Assembly: GCF_000011365.1 (NCBI RefSeq)
Contig: NC_004463.1
Span: 8,852,001-8,916,000 of the forward strand
Source of the DNA: Bradyrhizobium diazoefficiens USDA 110
GTDB taxonomy: Bacteria > Pseudomonadota > Alphaproteobacteria > Rhizobiales > Xanthobacteraceae
Direction: 5' to 3'
Length of the DNA: 64,000 nt
Part shown: positions 16,281 through 25,200 of the stretch, piece by piece
Layout: each line of letters begins with the position of its first letter
Position numbering within the stretch: the stretch's first letter is position 1
Notes under the pieces: generated by a model
Told to the model about the DNA's origin: nothing
Database searches by the model: none
What the model saw: the letters and a program-made list of their open reading frames with translations, nothing else
Made by a program: the position numbers and the translations under genes

Positions 16281-18923
16281 CTGCAAGTTCGGACAACAAT
16301 TATCGAAGGGTCCCTCGCCTACCAAATGCGCCGCGCGGAAGCAGCGCGGGCGAACGAGTGCGGCCGCCAAATCGTAAACTTGCCCCAACTCGCCGCGCGG
16401 CTTGCCGGCGGCTTCTCGGCGCCCGTCACGCTCGAACAGCTCGAGCACGCCATCCAAAGGGCGCTCGATGAAGGCAATTTTGCCGAACTGGAGAGCGTGC
16501 GGCACCTTCCGGGCATGACCAGAGCGGTCTCGCGAAGCTTGCGCATGGTCTGGGACGCCGGAATCCGCCTCGACGGAAAGCAGACTGCCGCCCGCCTCGA
16601 TGATTTGGCGCTGATCGAGCAGCGCGTGAGGCATCACCTTCCCGGCACCGCGATGCTGCCGCATGACCTGAGGATTGCGGCGATCGCAAGGATACGATTT
16701 GCGCCGCGGCTCGTTGGCTCAGTCACTATCGAGCGTCTTAGCTTCATCGCTCCGAATTGGCGCCCTTTGATCCTCGCTCTTGCCGAACACGTGCCGGTCG
16801 AATGGCGAGCTCCTGACTGCGCCGAGACGCACTGGTTTTCGGGCCCGATCGTTCGCCACGAGGCCGACCATTGCGAGCCGTCGACCACAGCCGTTTCCTG
16901 CGCGGATCCGCGACACGAAGTGGTCGAGAGCCTCCGCTGGGCTCGCCAACTCATAACATCGGGCAAGGCACGGCCTCACGAGATAGCCATCGCGTCCGCC
17001 AACACCACTGCCTGGGACGACCACTTCTACGCCGCGGTTACGGACTCGGGTCTGAGGTTGCACTTCGTCCACGGCATTCCCGCACTTGCCACCCGGGACG
17101 GCCAACGAGCGGCGGCGCTGGCGGATGTCCTGCTTCATGGCCTGAGCCAGTCGCGGGTTCGGCGCCTCGCGTCCTTGTGTCGAGGAGAAGGCGACGCTCT
17201 CGACCAACTGCCTCGGGGCTGGTTGTCGTCGATCCCGCGCGGAGCCGCTCTGGTCAGGATAGAGGATTGGTGCCGCGCAATTTCGACGGCGGTTCTGGAC
17301 GACGAATCGTCGATCGGACTACGGGCTGCGATCCCCATACTGGAAGTCCTCGGCAAAGGGATCGCGGCAGCCCGCGAAGCCGCCGAACTTGTTCTGCGTG
17401 GCCGTTCGGCCCAACTTTGGCAGACCGCCCTGCGAACGGGACCACCTGAAGCCATAGAATTCGCACTACAAAGCGCGCGGTTCCCTTCGGAATTCGACGC
17501 GGCGGATTCGATCGCGTGGACTACCGCGCGGATTCTCGCGAACGCTCCCCGACCCTATGCCCGGCTGCTTGGTCTCACGAATCGCGCCTGGCCGCGACGC
17601 TCCGGAGAGGATTCCATCCTCCCCAATCACGTGCTTTCCTCGAGCGAGTTCGACGTCGATCCGACGGCCAGGGCCGACCGGAGGCATTTCGACGCCATCG
17701 TCACCGGTGCGGCTCGCGAAGTGGTGCTTTCGCGCAGTCGCCGGAGCGCGCAGGGCAGTCGCGTCGGACGAAGCCCTCTGCTGCGGGATCGCCCGGAAAC
17801 CCCGCTCTCGCGGGCGCGCATCCCCGAGCACGCCTGGAACGAGGCCGACCGTCTGATGGCTCGCCCGGCGGACGCGGTGAAGATCGCGCGCATCGGTTCG
17901 GCGAACGCATGCTGGACGAGTTGGCACGAAGAACGCCTCACGCCTTATGACGCGCAGTTTTCCGCAGAACATCCCGCCATGCGACAGGCGATCGAGCGGG
18001 TGCAGTCGGCGACTTCGCTTCGGCTCATGCTGCGGGATCCCATGGCGTTCGTGTGGCGCTACGCGCTCGGCTGGCGAACCCCGCAAGATCGCGAGCAGCC
18101 GCTCTCGATCGCGCCCGACGCCTTCGGAAGGTTGGTTCACGAGTTGCTGCGGCGTGCGGTCGACTTGCTCGAACCGCGACCTGGCTATGCACGCGCGTCC
18201 GATCAGGAGATCGAGACCGCGCTAGAGCAAGCCGCTCGCGTCGTGCGGGAGGCATGGCCGCTCGAAGGCCCTGTACCGCCGAGCTTGCTCTGGAGAAATA
18301 CCGTCGACTATGCCGTGTCTCTTGCGATGATCGGTTTGCTGCGCAAAGAGATCGCGGAAGCCACCACGCGGAGCTGGACCGAAGTGGAGTTCGGGCAACG
18401 CGATGATTTCTTCGCCGGTCGGGAGCTGCCTTGGGACGCCACCTTGCCGGTGTGCATGCCGAACACCCCCATCCGGCTCCGCGGTACCATCGACCGTCTG
18501 GACCTGCGGACGGAGCCCACCGCGGCACGCGTCACGGACTACAAGACCAGCGAGCCCCCGAGGAACGTCCAGCGCATGAGCATCGGAGGAGGCTCCGAGT
18601 TGCAGCGTGCGCTCTATGGGCTCGTCTGCCGACAACTCCTGCCGGGCGAGCCGCAGATCGTCGCCAGGCTCCTCTACTTGCGCGGCGGGCAACCCGCCTA
18701 CAAGCTCCGGGATCTCGATGGTGCAATCGAACAGATCGCAACATTCGTCAACGTCGTGGTCTCCATGCTGATGAGGGGCACCGCTGTGCCCGGCCCCGAC
18801 TCGTTCGAGCGGACCAACGACCTGCGATTGGCGCTTCCCGCTTCTCCCGGCTATCAGCGACGCAAGCGACCGGCATTCGGCAAGGCGAGCGTAGGCATCG
18901 CTCGGCTCTGGAGTTCGGAATGA
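16281..18923 (+). CDS. AddB-like PD-(D/E)XK nuclease family protein
   Basis: An 880-aa protein if it starts at CTG 16281, or 865 aa from ATG 16326. The ATG start would cut into sequence that reads like the family N-terminus (TIIEGSLAYQM, followed by IVNLPQLAARLAGG). No ATG, GTG or TTG lies in frame between an upstream stop and 16326, and GGGGAG sits 9 bp before CTG 16281. The C-terminal RecB-type nuclease has GTIDRLDLR, DYKTSEPP and Q-x3-Y (LQRALYGL). The middle corresponds to the inactivated helicase-like part of AddB. Its end overlaps the AddA-like gene (ATGA), so the two should form a helicase-nuclease complex. Confidence 0.75.
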   Translation: MQVRTTIIEGSLAYQMRRAEAARANECGRQIVNLPQLAARLAGGFSAPVTLEQLEHAIQRALDEGNFAELESVRHLPGMTRAVSRSLRMVWDAGIRLDGKQTAARLDDLALIEQRVRHHLPGTAMLPHDLRIAAIARIRFAPRLVGSVTIERLSFIAPNWRPLILALAEHVPVEWRAPDCAETHWFSGPIVRHEADHCEPSTTAVSCADPRHEVVESLRWARQLITSGKARPHEIAIASANTTAWDDHFYAAVTDSGLRLHFVHGIPALATRDGQRAAALADVLLHGLSQSRVRRLASLCRGEGDALDQLPRGWLSSIPRGAALVRIEDWCRAISTAVLDDESSIGLRAAIPILEVLGKGIAAAREAAELVLRGRSAQLWQTALRTGPPEAIEFALQSARFPSEFDAADSIAWTTARILANAPRPYARLLGLTNRAWPRRSGEDSILPNHVLSSSEFDVDPTARADRRHFDAIVTGAAREVVLSRSRRSAQGSRVGRSPLLRDRPETPLSRARIPEHAWNEADRLMARPADAVKIARIGSANACWTSWHEERLTPYDAQFSAEHPAMRQAIERVQSATSLRLMLRDPMAFVWRYALGWRTPQDREQPLSIAPDAFGRLVHELLRRAVDLLEPRPGYARASDQEIETALEQAARVVREAWPLEGPVPPSLLWRNTVDYAVSLAMIGLLRKEIAEATTRSWTEVEFGQRDDFFAGRELPWDATLPVCMPNTPIRLRGTIDRLDLRTEPTAARVTDYKTSEPPRNVQRMSIGGGSELQRALYGLVCRQLLPGEPQIVARLLYLRGGQPAYKLRDLDGAIEQIATFVNVVVSMLMRGTAVPGPDSFERTNDLRLALPASPGYQRRKRPAFGKASVGIARLWSSE

Positions 18924-21900
18924 CCGTGGTCGACGATGCCGAGCGCAGGCGGGTTCTGACGGATCTGGATTCGACGCTGCTGGTCGAGGCGGGCGCCGGA
19001 ACGGGCAAGACTTCTCTCCTCGCCGGACGCGTCGTGATGCTGATGGCCTCCGGCACATCTCCAGGCGCGATCGTTGCCATCACTTTCACCGAGCTCGCGG
19101 CGGGCGAATTGCGGCATCGCATTTCGACCTATCTGGAAGCTCTGCTCGGCGGCGCCGTTCCGCGCGAGCTTCGGCTTTGTCTGCCCGACGGCCCCACGCC
19201 GGAACAAAGGCGATCGCTGGCGGTGGCCGCCGAGCGGCTTGACGAGCTGACATGCGGAACGATCCATTCCTATTGTCACGACCTTCTGCTGTCTTATTCG
19301 GTGGAAGCCGGAATCGATCCGGGCGCCGAGGTGCTCGATGCGGACCACGCGGATTTCCTGTTCGATTCGACCTTCGATCGATGGTGGCGGGATCGGCTCG
19401 ACCGACCTCACGCTGCAGCGGACGACCCTATTGCTGTAGTGGCCCGCAGAAACCCGACTCGCGCCGAGGAACTACTGCGCAGCTTCTCGAAGTTCCGTCG
19501 ACGCTATCGTTCGGCCAAGCCTCAGCCCTCGGACCTCGATCCGAGCGCAGATCTGGAGTTCATCGAAAGCGTGCGCGAATTTCGCCGCTGGTGCGATCAC
19601 GTCGACGTTCCACCCGAAGCCGATCCGGACATCGTCGCTCTCGAGGCCCTCGCCTCTCACTTCGACGGGGCCTTCACCCCCCTTCCCGGCTTCGAGCGTC
19701 TCTGGGAGCTGGCCCACCCACCACACCTGCCCATCATGCGGAAGGACGCATCGGTATTGCTCGACTACAGACGCCGCTCCTTGTGGCGGAAGGTAGCCGG
19801 CAAGGCTGACGGCGATCGGTTGGCCGACCAGGCCGAGGAACACTACGCACGATGTCGCACGGCGTACGGGGCCTTGATGGGTCGGATCGCGACCGCCATC
19901 ATCGGCAGCTTTTCGAACGAACTCGACGGCGTGCTGGCCGACTACGAAGCGTTCAAACGAAGTGCCGCCGTTCTCGACTTCGACGATCTGCTGTATACCT
20001 GTCGTCAAGTGCTGCGCGATTTTCCGATCGTGCGGAACACGGCCGGCGAGCGGTTCTCCCGCATCCTCGTCGACGAATTCCAGGACACCGACCCGCTCCA
20101 GGCGGAGATAATCTTTCTGCTGTGCTCCGACGCCGCGGACGCCGCCGCATGGCACACAAAAGCGCTGAGGCCGGGGCAGCTATTCGTCGTGGGCGACCCC
20201 AAGCAGGCGATATACCGATTTCGCGGCGCCGACCTCGCGACCTATCTCACTGTCCGACAATCCATCGAGCGCCAATTTCCCGGCAACATAGTCAAGGTCT
20301 CCGCAAACTTTCGCTCGCGCGACCCGATCCTGCGCCACGTCAACGAATGCTTCTCGGAGCATCTATCGCAACAGCAAGCTGGATACGTCGCATTGCACGC
20401 GACCCGCGGCGCTTCCGACAACGCCTTGCCGGGCGTCGCGAAGATATCCGTTGAACTCCCTCCCGAAACGAACGTCGCCAGTGCGCGGGACGAAGAAGCC
20501 CGCGTCGTCGCCGAGGTATGCGCTCGGCTTATCGGGAATGTCGAGCTGAAGCTCAACGACGGTAGAGCGCGTCGACTGACCCCCGGCGACATCGCGCTGT
20601 TGGCTCCCGTCTCGACCGATCTATGGCGGTACGAGCGGGCCTTGGAGGAGGCCGGAATTCCATTCGCATCGCAGGCCGGAAAGAACCTGTTCAAGAGACA
20701 GGAAGCCCAGGACCTCGTGGCACTGGTCAGGGCTCTCGCCGATCCTCGGGATACTCTCGCGCTCGGAGCCCTATTGCGCGGACCGTTGGTTGGCCTGACC
20801 GAACGCGAACTTCTGGACATCACGTCGGACCTCCCGCCTTCGGAGGATCCCGACCAAATCGCCGGACTGACGATCCTGACCGATCCGGCGACAGTCCATC
20901 ACGACACCGCGCGCGAAGTTCTCGGCATTCTCGGCGATCTCCGCAGACGCGTGAACGGAACCAGTCCGGCAATGATCCTCGCGGAAGCAATCGAGCGGTT
21001 GCGCGTGCGCAGCATCGTCGCAGCGAGGAGCGCGGACCAGGCGGTCAGATCGCTGGCGAACATCGATGGGTTCCTCGAACGCGCTCGTAGCTACCGGGTT
21101 CGCGGGTTCGCGCGGTTCGCGAGAGATATCGACGAAGAGTGGTCCGACGGTTCGAGTTCCGCGGAGGGCATGGTCGAAGCCGACGGACAATCGATCGAGA
21201 TCGTCACGGTTCATTCTTCAAAGGGTCTCGAGTGGCCGGTGGTCATTCCTATCAATCGGGCGTCCATGCCGCGGCGTTCCGAGACCTTCGTGTACCGGCG
21301 CAGCGACGAGAGCCTGCACTGGGCTCTCGGTAAGATAATCCCGCCGAGCCTTGCAGATGCTCTTCTTACGGAGGAAGCTGAAAAGCGAGCCGAGAATCTG
21401 CGGCTCCTCTACGTCGCCTGCACGCGGGCCATGGAAAGCCTCATTATTCCGGACTTCTCTTGGAGCAACGACGACTCGTGGGCCAAGCTGCTGAGCTTCC
21501 GGTCCGACACCATACCGCAGCTGGACATCTCGGGCTTTCCTCGCGCCAGAGTTTCTCCGTCGAGCGCGGCCGAGAATCTTCAGAGCGCCGAAATCTTCGC
21601 AGAGGAGCGAGCCCGGCTCGAAGCGGCACCGAAGGTTCGGTGGATCACGCCGAGCGAGGGCGACCCCGATGTGATCACGGAGCAGCTCGCATGGGAGGCG
21701 GGTGATGACGAGCCGCTCCGCGCCCGGACGACAGTAGAGGGCGGACGCATACGCGGCATTCTGCTGCACAAGTTGATGGAAGAACTTGTGACCGGCGAAC
21801 TCGTCGAAAGCTCCGAAGATGCCGCTTCGAGAGCGGCGCAGCTTCGCGATCAACTGTTTTCCGTCTCGCCGTCCACTACCGTAGATGCGGAAGAGCTCGC

Positions 21901-22219
21901 GGCCACGGCCCTCAAGACTATCCGGCTGCCCGAACTGAAGCCCTTTCGCAGCGGACTGATGGCGGAGGTACCGATCCATGCCGTGGCGGCCGCCGGCGCC
22001 GACCATCTGATCGTGGGCCGCGCCGACGCGATTGCGCGCACCGAAGACGGCGACACCGTCGCCTTCGATTGGAAGAGCGACGCCGCGCCCAAAGATACCG
22101 ACCGCTCCGCTTATCGGCAGCAGCTCGCTCAATATCTTTACGCGATCGGAGCTCGGAAAGGGGCCGTGGTCTACATGACGTCCGGCCGCCTCGATTGGGT
22201 CACCCTCGTCCCGCGATGA
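18920..22219 (+). CDS. AddA/RecB-like UvrD-family helicase-nuclease
   Basis: A 1099-aa SF1A helicase. Walker A AGAGTGKT lies at 24-31, AITFTELAAGELRHR near 55, motif II VDEFQDTD at 384-391 and motif III GDPKQAIYRFRGAD at 425-438. Later come VHSSKGLEWPVV and LRLLYVACTRA, and the C-terminal nuclease has VGRADAIAR with FDWKSD (D1050) and a Q-x3-Y helix. The ATG overlaps the stop of the AddB-like gene. It probably resects DNA ends. Whether it serves repair or anti-phage defence is open; its place in an accessory region beside another helicase-nuclease favours defence. Confidence 0.85.
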   Translation: MTVVDDAERRRVLTDLDSTLLVEAGAGTGKTSLLAGRVVMLMASGTSPGAIVAITFTELAAGELRHRISTYLEALLGGAVPRELRLCLPDGPTPEQRRSLAVAAERLDELTCGTIHSYCHDLLLSYSVEAGIDPGAEVLDADHADFLFDSTFDRWWRDRLDRPHAAADDPIAVVARRNPTRAEELLRSFSKFRRRYRSAKPQPSDLDPSADLEFIESVREFRRWCDHVDVPPEADPDIVALEALASHFDGAFTPLPGFERLWELAHPPHLPIMRKDASVLLDYRRRSLWRKVAGKADGDRLADQAEEHYARCRTAYGALMGRIATAIIGSFSNELDGVLADYEAFKRSAAVLDFDDLLYTCRQVLRDFPIVRNTAGERFSRILVDEFQDTDPLQAEIIFLLCSDAADAAAWHTKALRPGQLFVVGDPKQAIYRFRGADLATYLTVRQSIERQFPGNIVKVSANFRSRDPILRHVNECFSEHLSQQQAGYVALHATRGASDNALPGVAKISVELPPETNVASARDEEARVVAEVCARLIGNVELKLNDGRARRLTPGDIALLAPVSTDLWRYERALEEAGIPFASQAGKNLFKRQEAQDLVALVRALADPRDTLALGALLRGPLVGLTERELLDITSDLPPSEDPDQIAGLTILTDPATVHHDTAREVLGILGDLRRRVNGTSPAMILAEAIERLRVRSIVAARSADQAVRSLANIDGFLERARSYRVRGFARFARDIDEEWSDGSSSAEGMVEADGQSIEIVTVHSSKGLEWPVVIPINRASMPRRSETFVYRRSDESLHWALGKIIPPSLADALLTEEAEKRAENLRLLYVACTRAMESLIIPDFSWSNDDSWAKLLSFRSDTIPQLDISGFPRARVSPSSAAENLQSAEIFAEERARLEAAPKVRWITPSEGDPDVITEQLAWEAGDDEPLRARTTVEGGRIRGILLHKLMEELVTGELVESSEDAASRAAQLRDQLFSVSPSTTVDAEELAATALKTIRLPELKPFRSGLMAEVPIHAVAAAGADHLIVGRADAIARTEDGDTVAFDWKSDAAPKDTDRSAYRQQLAQYLYAIGARKGAVVYMTSGRLDWVTLVPR

Positions 22220-22229
22220 ACGCCGATTT

Positions 22230-25200
22230 TCATCCGGGCGCCCTGAGCCGCTCGATACGCTCGATCAGCCGATTGAATTCTCGCTCGGGATCGCGGTACC
22301 AGTCCGTCGACCAAATCCTGTAGATTCGCCAGTTCAGTCCTTCGAGGACATCCTGTCTCAGACGATCGCGATCGCGCGCCGACTTGGACGAGTGGTACGT
22401 GGCCCCGTCGCACTCGACCCCGAGGATGTAACTTCCCGGCTTGTCGGGATGTACCACGCCGATGTCGATGCGGTACTTCGCAACGCCGACCTGAGGATGT
22501 GCCTGGTAGTTCGCCGCCTTCAGGCGTGACAGGAACCATCGCTCGAAATCGCTGTCGGGCTCCTCCCCGGTCTCGCGGCCCGGCGTGAAGGAGCCGCGGC
22601 TCGCGTATTCCAGAAACTCCTTCAGAACCCGAACACCCCGACGATTTCCGTCCGCGACGATATTACCGGGATCCATCGAGGTGAAGACCGTGAGCCTGCG
22701 CTTCGCGCGAGTGAACAAAACGTTGAGGCGCCGATGGCCATAGGCCCTATTCAACGGGCCGAAACGCTGGTGGAAAACGCCTTCGGCGGTCGGGCCGTAG
22801 ACCGTCGAGATCAATATGACGTCCCGCTCGTCACCTTGCACGTTTTCGAGGTTCTTGACGAAGAAGTCTTCCAGATTGTCGGCCCACTTCTCGCGATATG
22901 CCTGAACGTCCTGATCCGTGGTGGCTCGCTCGTCCATGAGAGTTTCGATGAGATCTCGCTGCGCTTGATTCATCGCGACGATTCCGATCGAACGATCGGC
23001 CCGCGTCCGCATCAACTGCGCGGCTTCTTCCACGATCGCGCGGGCCTCCGCGGGATTCCGCCCCTGGCCGACCTCATAGGCGCCGTCGACCTTCCGGCAC
23101 GACACTCCGAAATCCGGATCCTCGAGCACCGGGCTGGGATACACCAGCAGGCGCTCGCCGTAGAACTCGCGATTGGAGTACGCGATCAGGCTCTGGTGAC
23201 GAGAACGATAGTGGACCTCCAGCATCCGCATCGGATGCCAACAACGACGGCCAAGCTCGAGAATCGATTCTTCGGGCGCATCCTCCGCCTTCTCGTCGCT
23301 CGGATCGTCCGACGCGCTGAAGAAATCGGTGGGCGGCAATTGCTCGGGATCCCCGACGATGACCGCTTGCTTGCAACGCAGCATCGCGCCGAGCGCGTCC
23401 TCGGGGCGCATCTGCGAAGCCTCATCGACCACCAGCAGATCGAAGCTGTGACGGCCGGGCTCGAGATACTGCGCGACGGACATGGGACTCATCATCACGC
23501 AAGGCGTGTAGGAGCGGATTGCGTTGCCCGCATTCGAGAACAGGCGGCGAAGCGCGATCCGCGGCTGTTGCAGGCCGGTTTGGTGCGTAAGCATCTCGTT
23601 GTCGGTATAATCGCGCGTCGAACCTGCGCGCCGACCGGGCGGAATCGGCCGAGCACGGAGCTGGGCGGCGACCATCTTGCGATTGAGTTGAAGGATCTCG
23701 CGATCCAGATCCTGGAACCGCTTGCGCACCTGCTCGTGAGTGTTACCTGCATGCCGCGTCAGGACGGGATGCTCCCGCATGAGCTTCTCCGCGGCAGAGC
23801 GATAGAACGCGGCTTCCACCGCGAGCGCGACACCCGCGTAGCGGAGCCCCTCCGCGGGCCAGCAACGGATAAGGTCGCTCAAGCCCAAATTCACGGCTTC
23901 GAGCTCCGTCGAAAGCAACGTGATCTGCTTCTCGAGCGCATCCGGAGCCTGGGATGCTCGCTCGCACTTCTCCAATTGCATCCGGATCGGCGCAACGTTC
24001 GGGGGGCCGCCGCACCATTCTTCGGGGCGCAACATAAGGAGTTCATCCGCTTCCGCGGCGGCGCGCTCGACGTCGGCGACGGCTCCGCTCATGGCTTCCG
24101 CGGCACGCTTCAAGCCGGAGGAGCGATCGGCGTAACCTTCCTGCAGTAGATAACGGGCGACGGGAGGAGGAAGCTGCATCGACTGCACGCCTGCGACGAA
24201 ACGGGTCGTCGCATGAATTTTTCTGGCCCGCTCGAGTTCGGACCCCGTCGATATCGACGCGCAGACGTTCGTCGCCATGACGTCGGCCGCCATCTGCTGT
24301 CGCAACGCTTTGGCTTCCGTCTGCATTTGTCGGGCCTTCGCAAGGGCGGAGACGGGTTGGCTTGCTTGGATGCCGAATTTGCGGCTGGCGTTCACGATCG
24401 AATCCAAGGCGGACGCTCGCGCCTCCAGACGATCGGCCTCCGTGCGGATCGTCGAACGCGAGGCGAACGCGGTCTGGAAAGCCTCGACGAGATTCAGGCT
24501 TTCGGCGGCTTCCGCGAAGCGAACGAGCATTGCGAATTCGTCCGATCCGCCCTCGAAAGCCAGCCGACGCAGCTCTCGTCCGCCTGCCTCGCCGGGCGGC
24601 GTCACCTTTTGCACGGAACGCATCCAGCCCGACACTTCGATGAGACGGTCGAACGGAGTTTCCGGTCCCTTCCAGTGACGGCCGGCGGCGGCCTTGGCTT
24701 CGGCGCGTTCCTCCAATCTCTGCAGACGATCCTTCCACAGCGCCGCGGCGAGCAACCGCTTTGCGGCGTCGGCGGGCGGGAGTTTGGGCTCGTCCGGAAA
24801 CGTTTGACGGCAGACCGCTGGTGCCGTCCGCCATTCTCCGCCGAAGAGTCTGCCGAAGAAGCCCGTGGAGCGAAACGTTCCCGCAGCTCGGCGAAGCTCC
24901 GCCGCGGACGGAATCGAATCGGCGAGCCCCGTCGTGGCCTGTTCGGAGAAGCGCGCTTCGATCGCCGCGGAACGGGCCTCGCCGGCGAGCTCGCGGGCGG
25001 CATCCAGATCGTCGACGACCGAGTCCGTAGTCAGCGCCTGCGAGCGATAGCGAAGATTGTCCTGCCGGAGCTTGGGAATGACGAGAAGATAGCCGGCCGC
25101 CATCGCCTCGGACTTGACGTCGGAAGCGGCATTGGGATCGCGCCCCGCCGCGTCGAGAAGGTCCGTCATCAACCGGACGAGGGACCGAAGCCTGCCCGCG

